Positions 17,026 to 25,722 of a stretch of DNA of 64,000 nt are shown here, one piece after another. The first letter of the stretch is position 1; each line of letters opens with the position of its first letter. The translations under genes and the position numbers were made by a program. The notes beneath the pieces are model-generated. The model saw nothing but the letters and a program-made list of their open reading frames with translations. It was not told the origin of the DNA and ran no database searches. Source of the DNA: Polaribacter aquimarinus (lineage in GTDB: Bacteria > Bacteroidota > Bacteroidia > Flavobacteriales > Flavobacteriaceae); the NCBI RefSeq assembly GCF_003129485.1, contig NZ_QFFG01000001.1:124001-188000 (forward strand), read 5' to 3'.

Positions 17026-18294
17026 CATCGCTTTGTCAGTTGCGTCTGCTATTTTTTTAATATCCTTATCTTTTAAAGCCGATGACAAAAACCAAGCTTC
17101 AAATTGTGATGGAGGTAAGAAAACTCCGTTTTTAATCATTTCCCAAAAGAACACTGCAAATTTTTCTGTATCAGAAGTTTGTGCTTCTTCAAAATTAGTG
17201 ACTTTGGTTTTGGTAAAAAATGGATTCAGCATAGAACCAAATCTATTTACCGATAAATCTATATTGTATTTTTTTGCTGTTTCTAATAAAATTACTTCTA
17301 TAATTGACCCTATTTCTTCAAACTTATCATAAGGATTTTGCTTTTTCAACTCGGTTAATGTTGATATCCCTCCTGCCATTGCAATTGGGTTTCCACTTAA
17401 AGTTCCTGCTTGATACATTCCTCCAAGAGGCGCCACATTTTCCATAATTTCATTTCTTGCTCCATAAGCTCCTACTGGAAAACCTCCACCAATAACCTTA
17501 CCTAAACAAGTAATATCTGCCTCAACACCTAACACTTCTTGCGCTCCTCCAAATTTAGAACGGAAACCTGTCATTACTTCATCTGCAATTAAAACCGCTC
17601 CGTTTTTGTGAGCTAACTCTTTTAAGTCTTTTAAAAAATCGTTTTGCGGAATTACAACTCCCATATTTCCACCTACAGGTTCAATAATTACTCCTGCAAT
17701 ATCATCGAATTTCTCAAAATGTGCTTTTACACTTTCTAAATTATTGTATTCTGCGATTAAAGTGTTTTTTACTGCACCTTCAGGTACACCTTTTGATCCT
17801 GGTAAACTTAAAGTTGCTAATCCAGAACCTGCAGCTACTAATAAGGCATCTTGATGTCCGTGATAACAACCCGAAAATTTAATAATTTTATCTTTACCTG
17901 TAAAGGCTCTTGCCAAACGAATTCCACTTAAAACAGCTTCTGTACCTGAGTTTACAAAACGGACTTTATCCATACCTGGAAAAGCATCACAAACGATTTT
18001 TGCTAATTTGATTTCGTTTTCTGTAGATGCTCCAAAAGAATAGCCATTTTTTAATGCTTTTTTAGCAGCTTTTTCTACTTTTTTATGACGATGACCTAAA
18101 ATCATTGGTCCATAAGACAATACCAAATCTACATACTCATTTCCATCTACATCTGTTATTGTACTTCCTTTTGCTTTTTTAATAAACAATGGATTTCCAC
18201 CCACAGAAGAAAATGCTCTTACAGGAGAATTTACTGCTCCTACTAGATTTACTAAACCTTTATTATATAATTTTTGTGATTTTTTGAATTTCAT
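17002..18294 (-). CDS. hemL: Glutamate-1-semialdehyde 2,1-aminomutase
   Basis: 430 residues, a PLP-dependent class-III aminotransferase fold that converts glutamate-1-semialdehyde to 5-aminolevulinate. Diagnostic segments are SPVRAFSSVGGNPLFI at the N-terminus, NSGTEAVLSGIRLARA, CYHGHQDALLV, LIADEVMTGFR (PLP Asp), and CLGKVIGGGFPVGAYG, with the Schiff-base Lys in GKVIGGG. It works with HemA to supply the C5 route of tetrapyrrole synthesis. Its last codons lie inside a heptamer-type repeat. Downstream of hemB on the same strand. Confidence 0.97.
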   Translation of the reverse strand: MKFKKSQKLYNKGLVNLVGAVNSPVRAFSSVGGNPLFIKKAKGSTITDVDGNEYVDLVLSYGPMILGHRHKKVEKAAKKALKNGYSFGASTENEIKLAKIVCDAFPGMDKVRFVNSGTEAVLSGIRLARAFTGKDKIIKFSGCYHGHQDALLVAAGSGLATLSLPGSKGVPEGAVKNTLIAEYNNLESVKAHFEKFDDIAGVIIEPVGGNMGVVIPQNDFLKDLKELAHKNGAVLIADEVMTGFRSKFGGAQEVLGVEADITCLGKVIGGGFPVGAYGARNEIMENVAPLGGMYQAGTLSGNPIAMAGGISTLTELKKQNPYDKFEEIGSIIEVILLETAKKYNIDLSVNRFGSMLNPFFTKTKVTNFEEAQTSDTEKFAVFFWEMIKNGVFLPPSQFEAWFLSSALKDKDIKKIADATDKAMQKVADSF

Positions 18295-18296
18295 TT

Positions 18297-18355
18297 TATA
18301 GCTTTTAGTAATTAGCTTTTAGCTATTAGCAATTGCTGACAGCAAAACGCTAAAT
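18297..18355. repeat. Heptamer-type repeat between hemB and hemL
   Basis: On the plus strand the units TAGCTTT, TAGTAAT, TAGCTTT, TAGCTAT, TAGCAAT, TGCTGAC and AGCAAAA follow in register, filling nearly the whole spacer. It is a decayed relative of the perfect GTTAGCA tracts at 24.9 kb. Confidence 0.65.
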
Positions 18356-19318
18356 CTATTTGTTTAAAATTTTAGCAGCTTCCTTAGCAAAATAAGTGAT
18401 AATAATATCTGCTCCTGCTCTTTTCATGGATAATAAACTTTCCATCATCACTCTTTCTCCATCAATCCAACCTTTTTCAGCTGCTGCTTTTACCATTGCA
18501 TATTCTCCACTAACATTATAACATGCAATTGGTCTGTCAAAATTATTTTTTAAATCTCTAATGATATCTAAATACGACAATGCTGGTTTTACCATTAAAA
18601 TGTCTGCGCCTTCTTGGTCGTCAAAAGTGGCTTCACGCATTCCTTCATCTCTATTTGAAGGATCCATTTGATAGGTTCTTCTATCTCCAAAAGTAGGTGC
18701 AGAATCTGCTGCATCTCTAAATGGACCATAAAAAGCAGAGGCATATTTTACAGAATACGCCATAATTGGCAAGTTTACAAAACCTGTATTGTCTAAAGAT
18801 TGACGAATCATATCTATGGTTCCATCCATCATTCCTGATGGAGCCACCATATCTACTCCTGCTTTTGCATGCGAAATTACTTGTTTTGCAATATTTACTA
18901 ATGTTGCATCATTATCTACATCATTCTCGTGAATAATTCCACAATGTCCGTGAGAAGTATATTCGCAAAAACAAACATCTGTAATCACATATAAACTTGG
19001 ATAATTCTTTTTGATAAAACGAATTGCTTGTTGCATAATTCCGTTATCATTCCAAGTTTCTGTGCCTTCTTCATCTTTGTCTGAAGGAATACCGAATAAT
19101 AAAACAGCAGGAATATTTAACGTTACAACTTCCTCTAATTCTTCAGAAATCCTATCCAAAGAAAAACGATGAATCCCAGGCATAGAAACAATTTCTGTTT
19201 TGATATTTTCTCCTTCTTCAATAAAAAGAGGATAAATAAAATCATCTACAGATAATTTGGTTTCTCTAACCAATCTTCTAATTCCTTCTGATTTTCTTAA
19301 TCTTCTTGTTCTGAACAT
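18356..19318 (-). CDS. hemB: Porphobilinogen synthase (5-aminolevulinate dehydratase)
   Basis: 320 residues, full length. It condenses two 5-aminolevulinates to porphobilinogen in the cytoplasm. The N-terminal [18 protein letters not shown] and [10 protein letters not shown] are typical. The metal-site region reads [15 protein letters not shown], carrying the Cys triad of zinc-type enzymes. The catalytic Lys segments [16 protein letters not shown] and [13 protein letters not shown] are intact. It begins 4 bp from the hemC-hemD stop (19323), so it is co-transcribed with it. Confidence 0.97.
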   Translation of the reverse strand: MFRTRRLRKSEGIRRLVRETKLSVDDFIYPLFIEEGENIKTEIVSMPGIHRFSLDRISEELEEVVTLNIPAVLLFGIPSDKDEEGTETWNDNGIMQQAIRFIKKNYPSLYVITDVCFCEYTSHGHCGIIHENDVDNDATLVNIAKQVISHAKAGVDMVAPSGMMDGTIDMIRQSLDNTGFVNLPIMAYSVKYASAFYGPFRDAADSAPTFGDRRTYQMDPSNRDEGMREATFDDQEGADILMVKPALSYLDIIRDLKNNFDRPIACYNVSGEYAMVKAAAEKGWIDGERVMMESLLSMKRAGADIIITYFAKEAAKILNK

Positions 19319-19322
19319 TTTC

Positions 19323-20912
19323 TTATGAATTAAAATGATTCATTACCAATTCTAAAACTGAATCTACACTTGGCAAATTGGCAACTTGTACGTTATCAAA
19401 ATGTTTTCTTGCTTCTTTTGCAGTGGTTTCACCAATACAAAAAGCAATTTTTTCAGTATTATTTTCTTTTAAATAACTCTCAATACCAGATGGACTATAA
19501 AACAAAACTCCTGAAACTGAATCATCAATTTTATCAGGACTTAACATAGTTTTATAAGCCTCTACTTCGTTTACTATAATTTCGTGTGTTTGCAAATAAG
19601 CAGGTAAGATATCTAAGCGTACATCACTACAAAAATAGGTTACTTCTTTATTTTCTAATTCTTTAGATAAATATTCAGCTAATTTCTTTGCGTTTTTTGC
19701 AACGTGAGTTACTTTACCAATTCTGTTTTCAATTAGTTTTTTTGTTCTTCTACCAACACAATAAATATTCTTGAAGTTCAATTCATCCTTGGTAAAAGAA
19801 TTTAAAATAGCTTCTACTCCATTTTGACTAGTAATGATTACGTTTTCTAACTCGTTTTTCATCACCTTTGGTGGAATTCTATTAAATCTAATTTTAATAA
19901 AATCGCTATCTTCTATACCAATGCTATTTGGTAATACTTTTTTTTGAGCTTCAGATAATTTTTTAGTAGAATATACTTTTTGACTCACAGGAGATTCACC
20001 TTCCATATCTGCCAACATCATCTCTTTTCCTCCTCTATTAATTACATAATCTGCACAATCTTTTGCTAAAAAACGATGACGTCCCATTTTAGCAGTTTTG
20101 GTTACTGTAATTTTCTTTGAACCGTCTTTTTTTAGTAAAACTCCTTTAAAGTTGATTTCCTCAGTTTTTTCATCAACATAAGCTAGAGCACCAATTGGAG
20201 CTGTACAACCTCCTTCTAATTGATTCAAAAACTCTCTTTCAATTCCAACACAAACTTGTGTTTCATAATGATTTAACTGCTCACAAGCATCAATTGCAAA
20301 TTGATCTTTTTCTAAGCAAGCCACCATAATTGCTCCTTGAGCTGGAGCAGGAATCATCCAAGTTAATGGAATTGCTCCTTTATTTCTTAATCCTAATCTT
20401 TCTAAACCCGCTGCTGCAAATACAGCTCCATTCCAATCATTATCTTCTAATTTTTGCAGACGTGTATTTACATTTCCCCTTAAATCAACTACTTTATGTG
20501 TTGGATAACGGTTCAGCCACATTGCTTTTCTACGCAAACTACCAGTAGCAATTACACCTCCTGGTTGTCCGAAAAATTCTTCAGTATCTTTTAAAACTAG
20601 TAAGTCAGTATAATTTGCACGCTTTAAAACTGCGCCTTGAATAATACCTTCTGGTAAAACAGTTGGTACATCTTTTAAAGAATGCACAGCAATATCAATA
20701 TCGCCATTTAGCATTGCAATATCTAAATTCTTGGTAAAAATCCCTGTAATTCCAAGTTCATATAAAGGTTTATCTAAAACAATATCACCCGTAGATTTTA
20801 TAGGAACAATTTCAGATTCATACCCTAATTCTGCTAATTCTTTGCGTACTTTATTTGCTTGCCAAAGCGCTAATTGGCTATCGCGAGTTCCTATTCTTAT
20901 GGTTTTTTGCAT
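19323..20912 (-). CDS. hemC-hemD: Fused hydroxymethylbilane synthase / uroporphyrinogen-III synthase
   Basis: 529 residues, about the sum of the two enzymes. Residues ~1-310 are Hem[32 protein letters not shown], and the dipyrromethane cofactor Cys in [14 protein letters not shown]. Residues ~325-529 read as Hem[36 protein letters not shown], and a late [14 protein letters not shown] block that is usual for the U3S fold. HemC polymerises porphobilinogen and HemD closes the ring, so a fusion would channel the unstable hydroxymethylbilane. The HemD half is divergent, as this family usually is. It sits between hemA and hemB in one operon (10 and 4 bp gaps). Confidence 0.93.
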   Translation of the reverse strand: MQKTIRIGTRDSQLALWQANKVRKELAELGYESEIVPIKSTGDIVLDKPLYELGITGIFTKNLDIAMLNGDIDIAVHSLKDVPTVLPEGIIQGAVLKRANYTDLLVLKDTEEFFGQPGGVIATGSLRRKAMWLNRYPTHKVVDLRGNVNTRLQKLEDNDWNGAVFAAAGLERLGLRNKGAIPLTWMIPAPAQGAIMVACLEKDQFAIDACEQLNHYETQVCVGIEREFLNQLEGGCTAPIGALAYVDEKTEEINFKGVLLKKDGSKKITVTKTAKMGRHRFLAKDCADYVINRGGKEMMLADMEGESPVSQKVYSTKKLSEAQKKVLPNSIGIEDSDFIKIRFNRIPPKVMKNELENVIITSQNGVEAILNSFTKDELNFKNIYCVGRRTKKLIENRIGKVTHVAKNAKKLAEYLSKELENKEVTYFCSDVRLDILPAYLQTHEIIVNEVEAYKTMLSPDKIDDSVSGVLFYSPSGIESYLKENNTEKIAFCIGETTAKEARKHFDNVQVANLPSVDSVLELVMNHFNS

Positions 20913-20922
20913 TGATTTTTGG

Positions 20923-22158
20923 TTAAGATTGAAAAACCTTATGAATTACTTGAAGGCTTTGTGAAACTGATGTTTCTTCATCTTTTAAGTGTTTCACAAA
21001 TTGTGTAGTTATTTTTTGGATAAAACGATTTGTTAAAATTTCTGCTTGATTTTCATCAAAATCAGTAATTTTTTTCTTTTGGAAATTGATTTCGTCGTTT
21101 TTTATATTTTCTAAAGATTGCTTTAAAGCTGCTATTGCAGGTGTAAATCTTCTGTGATTTAACCAATCGTTAAATTCAGCTTTATGCGTTTCAATAATTT
21201 TTTCTGCTAAAGGCACTTCTTGTTGACGAACCGCTAAAGTTTCATCAGTAATCTTAGAAAGCTCATCAACATTCACCAAAAAAACACTTTTTAAATCTGC
21301 TACCTGTTTATCTACATTTTCTGGCATAGATAAATCTAATATCAATAATTCTTTGTTTTCAGAAATATGTTTTGTAGTAATAGTAGGTTTATCAGAACCA
21401 GTAGAAACAATTAAAACATCCGCTTTATTAATTTCTTTAGTTAAATTTTCTATAGTAGATTTTCTAATTGATTGGTGCTCTTTTACAAATTCAGTAGCTT
21501 TTTCTTCAGTTCTATTTATTAAACAAACTGACTTATTCTGAGTATATTCAGCTAAGTTCTTACAAGTATGTTTTCCCATTTTACCCAATCCAAAAACTAA
21601 AATATTTTTTGAATTATAATCTGGTAAATTTTTGATGATATATTGCACAGCTGCATAAGAAACAGAAGTAGTTCCTGAACTTAATTTCGTTTCGTTCTTA
21701 ACTCTCTTACTAGCATGTAGAACGCTATTTACCAATCTTTCGGAATACGCATTAGTCGTATTTAAAGATTTAGCCATTTTAAACGATTGTCTTAATTGAC
21801 CTACAATTTCGTAATCTCCTAAAATCTGACTTTCTAAACCAGTACCTATTCTAAATAAATGGTTAATTGCTTCTTGCCCTTTGTAAACAAAAGAAACTTT
21901 TGCAAATTCTTGAATTGTGCCTTCAGAAAATTCACATAAAAGTTCTATTAATTGGCAAGGTCTTTCTGCAAAACCAGAAATTTCAGTTCTGTTACAAGTT
22001 GATAAAACAAAAATTCCTTGAAAGCCTTTTTCTTTGGCAAGTACCAATAATGCTTTTTGATTTTCTTTTGATAAAGAAAATTTTCCACGTGTGTTAGCAT
22101 CTGCTTTTTTGTAACTAACCCCAATATTGTAAAAGTGCTCTTGCCTATCCTCTTGCAT
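20923..22158 (-). CDS. hemA: Glutamyl-tRNA reductase
   Basis: About 411 residues from the preferred start. The frame extends back to an ATG at 22194, but the 12 extra residues are hydrophobic and not family-like, so the ATG at 22158 (MQEDRQEHFYNIGVSYKKAD) is favoured. It reduces glutamyl-tRNA to glutamate-1-semialdehyde. It carries the catalytic Cys in VLSTCNRTEISG, a NADPH-binding motif NILVFGLGKMGKHTCKNL, LVNSVLHASKRVKNET, and a C-terminal dimerisation region. It is the first gene of the minus-strand hem operon and is divergent from the AraC regulator, a natural control point for the pathway. Confidence 0.96.
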   Translation of the reverse strand: MQEDRQEHFYNIGVSYKKADANTRGKFSLSKENQKALLVLAKEKGFQGIFVLSTCNRTEISGFAERPCQLIELLCEFSEGTIQEFAKVSFVYKGQEAINHLFRIGTGLESQILGDYEIVGQLRQSFKMAKSLNTTNAYSERLVNSVLHASKRVKNETKLSSGTTSVSYAAVQYIIKNLPDYNSKNILVFGLGKMGKHTCKNLAEYTQNKSVCLINRTEEKATEFVKEHQSIRKSTIENLTKEINKADVLIVSTGSDKPTITTKHISENKELLILDLSMPENVDKQVADLKSVFLVNVDELSKITDETLAVRQQEVPLAEKIIETHKAEFNDWLNHRRFTPAIAALKQSLENIKNDEINFQKKKITDFDENQAEILTNRFIQKITTQFVKHLKDEETSVSQSLQVIHKVFQS

Positions 22159-22279
22159 GTTATTGTAAAAGTTGGTCAAAAATAAAAACTTCATTTAAAA
22201 AAAAATGTCGCTTAAAGTACTTTTTATAACGTTAGATGTTTTTTAGATAGTTTTTAACTAAAAAAACTTTAAAATCCCT

Positions 22280-22287
22280 TATGTTTG
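22280..22287 (+). promoter_or_regulatory. Candidate -7 element (TATGTTTG) for the AraC gene
   Basis: TATGTTTG fits TAnnTTTG and lies 76 bp before the ATG at 22364. No TTG was seen at the exact -33 distance, only a T-rich stretch. Confidence 0.45.
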
Positions 22288-22319
22288 CAACAGTAGTAAG
22301 GTTTTTTCATTTCGCTATA

Positions 22320-22332
22320 TAGAATCATTCTA
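22320..22332. promoter_or_regulatory. Palindrome TAGAATCATTCTA in the hemA/araC spacer
   Basis: A perfect 6-1-6 inverted repeat lies between the AraC -7 element and its start codon. Its AAT-n-ATT core resembles Fur-family operators, which would suit iron control of heme genes. This is a resemblance only. Confidence 0.35.
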
Positions 22333-22363
22333 AATAAAAACAAATTAAATTTATCAAAATAAC

Positions 22364-23248
22364 ATGTTTAAAAATGTCGGCAAAAGTACTTTAGAGCAAA
22401 TTGATTTAGAAGATGGGTTTTATGTACTTCATTTTCAGAATGAAAGCAAAGAAGTACAGATTTTTGAAAGAGACATTAATAGCACATTTATTCAAATTCA
22501 TTTTTGTTTGAGAGGAAATTCTAAATTTCTATTCAACAACGGAACCTATTCTTTTGATGTTTTAGATAATAGATCTATTTTATTATACAATCCGCAAAGA
22601 ACATTACCTATTCACTTAGAAAATCAACCCAAAACAACATTAGTTTCTTTATTAATTTCTATTGAAAAATTTCACTCTTTATTTTCTAAAGAATCTGGAT
22701 ATATTCCTTTTTTAAGCGATGAAAACAGCAACAGAAAATACTATGATGATACCGAAATAAAACCTACTGTTTCTATTGTTTTACAACAAATTATCAACTC
22801 AAACATCAATAGTTCCATTAGAGAATTGTATGTAAAAGGTAAGGTTTATGAATTGTTGAGCCTACATTTTCAGCAAGATGAAAACGTAGAAGGTGAATAT
22901 TGTCCGTTTTTAGTGGATGAACAAAATGTTTTAAAAATTAGAAAAGCGAAAGAAATTATTATTGATAGAATGGCAGAACCACCTAGTTTACAAGAATTAG
23001 CAAACGAAATTGGTTTAAATATTAAAAAACTAAAAGAAGGTTTTAAGCAAATTTACGGAGATACTGTGTACAGTTTTTTGTTTGATTACAAAATGGAACA
23101 CGCCAGAAGATTACTAGAGAGTAACCAGTTTAATGTAAATGAAGTTGGAACAAAAGTTGGGTACAGTACTTCTAGCCATTTTATTGCGGCTTTTAAAAAG
23201 AAATTTGGCACTACACCCAAGAAATATATAATGAGTTTACAAAATTAG
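22364..23248 (+). CDS. AraC-family transcriptional regulator
   Basis: 294 residues. A ~190-residue N-terminal domain, probably ligand sensing, is followed by the double helix-turn-helix of AraC proteins (residues ~195-292). Its features are PSLQELANEIGLNIKKLKEG (first HTH), MEHARRLLESNQFNVNEVG (linker helix), and VGYSTSSHFIAAFKKKFGTT with PKKYIM (second HTH). It is divergent from hemA and upstream of hemH/hemJ, so regulation of heme synthesis or iron uptake is likely but inferred. The stop codon TAG is the first part of a heptamer repeat tract that follows immediately. Confidence 0.9.
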   Translation: MFKNVGKSTLEQIDLEDGFYVLHFQNESKEVQIFERDINSTFIQIHFCLRGNSKFLFNNGTYSFDVLDNRSILLYNPQRTLPIHLENQPKTTLVSLLISIEKFHSLFSKESGYIPFLSDENSNRKYYDDTEIKPTVSIVLQQIINSNINSSIRELYVKGKVYELLSLHFQQDENVEGEYCPFLVDEQNVLKIRKAKEIIIDRMAEPPSLQELANEIGLNIKKLKEGFKQIYGDTVYSFLFDYKMEHARRLLESNQFNVNEVGTKVGYSTSSHFIAAFKKKFGTTPKKYIMSLQN

Positions 23249-23300
23249 AAGTTAGAAGTTAGAAGTTAGAAGTTAGAAGTTAGAAGTTAGAAGTTAGAAG
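23245..23300. repeat. Eight perfect TTAGAAG heptamers
   Basis: Eight exact 7-bp units fill 56 bp. The first unit contains the stop codon of the AraC gene, and the tract ends 12 bp before the methyltransferase start. Confidence 0.95.
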
Positions 23301-23312
23301 AAAAATAAAAAA

Positions 23313-23828
23313 TTGAAACAACTTACCCATTACGATATCGAAAACTCACAAAAGAAGTTTCCTATAACTATTGTTTGTGACGCTATTAGAACTCCTGAAA
23401 ATATAGGAATGTGTTTCCGTATTTCTGAAAGTTTTGGTGTAGAAAAAATCTATTTTCACGAAAGTTCTCCATCTATAGATAACAGAAAAGTAATTAATAC
23501 CGCTAGAAATACAATTAATCAAATTGAACATGATTCTTATGTAAATTTTGAGGAAATAATAACCAAACTTAAAGAAGAAGGCAATACAATTATCGGAATA
23601 GAAATTACTGATAAAAGCATCAATATTCAAGATTTTAATTTTAAAAATCACGAGAAAATCGTCTTACTTTTGGGTAGTGAACGTAATGGAATTGAAAATA
23701 TAAATTTAGTAGATGAAACGATTGCCATACCAATGTATGGTAGAAATTCATCAATGAATGTAATTCATAGTTTAGCAATAACTTTGTATGAGGTTACAAA
23801 TCAGTTAGCAGTAAGTAGTAAGCAGTAA
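23313..23828 (+). CDS. SpoU/TrmH-family RNA 2'-O-methyltransferase
   Basis: 171 residues, starting with TTG at 23313. The three knotted-fold motifs are present: motif 1 in VCDAIRTPENIGMCFRISES, motif 2 in IVLLLGSERNGIENI, and motif 3 in IPMYGRNSSMNVIHSLAITL. It uses SAM to methylate a ribose 2'-OH in tRNA or rRNA; the exact nucleotide is unknown. The last seven codons (LAVSSKQ) and the stop come from the GTAAGCA heptamer tract, so the original C-terminus has been replaced or extended by repeat sequence. It lies between the AraC gene and hemH. Confidence 0.9.
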   Translation: MKQLTHYDIENSQKKFPITIVCDAIRTPENIGMCFRISESFGVEKIYFHESSPSIDNRKVINTARNTINQIEHDSYVNFEEIITKLKEEGNTIIGIEITDKSINIQDFNFKNHEKIVLLLGSERNGIENINLVDETIAIPMYGRNSSMNVIHSLAITLYEVTNQLAVSSKQ

Positions 23829-23901
23829 GTAGTAAGCAGTAAGTAGTAAGCAGTAAGCAGTAAGCAGTAAGCAGTAAGCAGTAAGCAGTAAGCAGTAAGC
23901 A
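23804..23901. repeat. Fourteen heptamers, mostly GTAAGCA
   Basis: One GTTAGCA unit is followed by thirteen in-register units of GTAAGCA, three of them GTAAGTA variants near the start. It overlaps the 3' end and stop codon of the methyltransferase gene and ends 38 bp before hemH. Confidence 0.95.
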
Positions 23902-23938
23902 AAATAAAAAAAATACTGAAAATAAATTCAGCATAAAA

Positions 23939-24958
23939 ATGAAAGGAGTTTTATTAAACAATTTAGGATCACCAGATTCTACAGACTTAAAAGATGTAAA
24001 AACATATTTAGATGAATTCTTAATGGATGAACGCGTTATCGATATTCCGTATTGGAAACGTTACATTCTAATTAAAGGAATCATATTAAATTTTAGACCA
24101 AAAAAATCAGCAGCAGCCTATAAAAAAATTTGGTGGGATGAGGGTTCTCCTCTTGTGGTGATTTCTGAGCGTTTTACTGAAAAACTAAAACAAAAAATCG
24201 ATACTCCAATAGAATTGGCAATGCGTTATGGTTCTATGTCTATGGAAAAAGGTATCAAAAATTTGGTCGATAAAGGTGTTACAGAAATCTTTTTAGCGCC
24301 TTTGTACCCACATTATGCAATGTCATCTTACGAAACTGTGGTAACCAAAGCTGAAGAAATTTTAGCAGAACATTATCCAGATGTGACTTTAGATACTTTG
24401 CCTCCTTTTTATAATGAGCCAGATTATATCAAAGCAATGAGCGCAAATATTGCGAATCATTTAAAAGGATTTGATTACGATCATATATTGTTTTCTTATC
24501 ACGGAATTCCTGAACGTCATATCAAAAAATCTGACCCAACAAAAAGTCATTGTAAAATTGATGGTTCATGTTGTGAGCGTAACTCAGTAGCACATCATAC
24601 TTGTTACAGACATCAATGTTTTGAAACAACAAAAGAAATTGCCAAAACGCTAAACCTAAAAGAAGGAACGTATAGCAACTCGTTTCAATCTCGTTTGTTA
24701 AAAGACCCTTGGTTAAAACCTTACACTGATTTTGAGTTGGAAAAATTTCCAAAAGAAGGAAAGAAAAAATTAGCGGTTATTACTCCTGCTTTTGTTTCTG
24801 ATTGTTTAGAAACTTTAGAAGAAATTGCGATGGAAGGAAAAGAAGATTTTTTAGAAGCTGGAGGAACTGATTACAAACACATACCTTGTATGAATGATAA
24901 TGATGATTGGGTAGATGTTATGAAAGGATGGATTAAAGACTGGGAAGTTAGCAGTTAG
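23939..24958 (+). CDS. hemH: Ferrochelatase
   Basis: 339 residues. It inserts Fe2+ into protoporphyrin IX, the last step of heme synthesis. GVLLNNLGSPDSTDLKDVKT is the standard N-terminus. LAPLYPHYAMSSYETV and the catalytic-His segment ILFSYHGIPERHIKKSD are intact, as is the late PAFVSDCLETLEEIAMEG motif. Extra Cys residues around DGSCCERNSVAHHTCYRHQC are noteworthy. They lie in the insert region and could hold a metal centre, as in some bacterial ferrochelatases. The last residues (EVSS) and the TAG stop come from a GTTAGCA repeat tract. hemJ follows. Confidence 0.97.
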   Translation: MKGVLLNNLGSPDSTDLKDVKTYLDEFLMDERVIDIPYWKRYILIKGIILNFRPKKSAAAYKKIWWDEGSPLVVISERFTEKLKQKIDTPIELAMRYGSMSMEKGIKNLVDKGVTEIFLAPLYPHYAMSSYETVVTKAEEILAEHYPDVTLDTLPPFYNEPDYIKAMSANIANHLKGFDYDHILFSYHGIPERHIKKSDPTKSHCKIDGSCCERNSVAHHTCYRHQCFETTKEIAKTLNLKEGTYSNSFQSRLLKDPWLKPYTDFELEKFPKEGKKKLAVITPAFVSDCLETLEEIAMEGKEDFLEAGGTDYKHIPCMNDNDDWVDVMKGWIKDWEVSS

Positions 24959-25009
24959 CAGTTAGCAGTTAGCAGTTAGCAGTTAGCAGTTAGCAGTTAG
25001 CAGTTAGCA
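24947..25009. repeat. Nine perfect GTTAGCA heptamers
   Basis: Nine exact units fill 63 bp. They encode the last hemH residues and its stop codon and continue into the spacer before hemJ. Confidence 0.95.
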
Positions 25010-25030
25010 AAAATGAAATTTTTAACGAAA

Positions 25031-25060
25031 GTCATTTCGAGGGAAGTCAAGAAATCTCAA
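25031..25060. repeat. Extragenic repeat resembling GTCATTTCGAG...GAAATCTCA
   Basis: The 30-bp segment starts GTCATTTCGAGGGAAGTC and ends GAAATCTCAA. From memory, a closely similar sequence is a common interspersed element in flavobacterial intergenic regions. It lies in the hemH-hemJ spacer right after the heptamer tract. Confidence 0.45.
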
Positions 25061-25082
25061 CTTTGAAATTTAATACAACAAT

Positions 25083-25682
25083 ATGGATTTTTTATATGTA
25101 AAAGCTTTACACGTCATCTTTGTAATTACTTGGTTTGCAGGTTTATTTTATATTATTCGCTTGTTTATTTATCACGTAGAAGCAGAGAAAAAACCACAAC
25201 CAGATAAAAAAATATTACAAACTCAGTTTAAACTAATGAGCAAACGTTTGTGGTATATTATCACTTGGCCATCAGCAATTTTAGCTAGTTTTTTTGCTTT
25301 TTGGATGTTATATAAAAATCCTTATTATTTATCAGAACCTTGGATGCACGTAAAACTCGCTTTTGTTTTAGCCTTATATTTTTACCATTATTCTTGTCAA
25401 AGAATTTACAAACAATTGCAAAATGATGTCATAAAATATTCAGCTTTACAACTTAGAATTTGGAATGAGGTTGCCACTATCATTCTATTTGCTGTAGTCT
25501 TTTTAGTAACCTTACAAAGTGCTATCAATTGGATATGGGGCGTTATTGGTATTATTCTTTTTGGTGTTTTATTGATGTTAGGTATCAGACTTTACAAAAA
25601 AATACGAGAAAAGAAATCTTGGGAAAAAGCTGAGAAAGAAGTTTTAGAAAATACAGACAAAACAATCTCTAAAGAAGAATAA
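25083..25682 (+). CDS. hemJ: HemJ-type protoporphyrinogen IX oxidase
   Basis: 199 residues with about four membrane helices and a basic C-terminal tail. The first helix contains KALHVIFVITWFAGLFYIIR, with the conserved His that is thought to ligate heme. WYIITWPSAILASFFAFWML is the second, and WMHVKLAFVLALYFYHYSC carries the conserved Lys/His region. The family oxidises protoporphyrinogen IX to protoporphyrin IX in the inner membrane. Its place right after hemH completes the pathway, since no hemG or hemY is in the window. Confidence 0.92.
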   Translation: MDFLYVKALHVIFVITWFAGLFYIIRLFIYHVEAEKKPQPDKKILQTQFKLMSKRLWYIITWPSAILASFFAFWMLYKNPYYLSEPWMHVKLAFVLALYFYHYSCQRIYKQLQNDVIKYSALQLRIWNEVATIILFAVVFLVTLQSAINWIWGVIGIILFGVLLMLGIRLYKKIREKKSWEKAEKEVLENTDKTISKEE

Positions 25683-25722
25683 CTGACAAATATTTCATTT
25701 ATTTGATGGTTCAAATTATCCA

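Noticed and set aside
20330..20548. Plus-strand open frame inside hemC-hemD and many similar antisense frames
   Set aside because: They lie wholly inside well-supported genes, have no family features and reflect the base composition.
22159..22194. Longer hemA start at 22194
   Set aside because: The extra 12 residues (MKFLFLTNFYNN) do not fit GluTR N-termini; the ATG at 22158 gives a normal start.
23245..25009. The heptamer tracts could be taken for CRISPR arrays
   Set aside because: Units are 7 bp, adjacent and have no spacers, and no cas genes are nearby.
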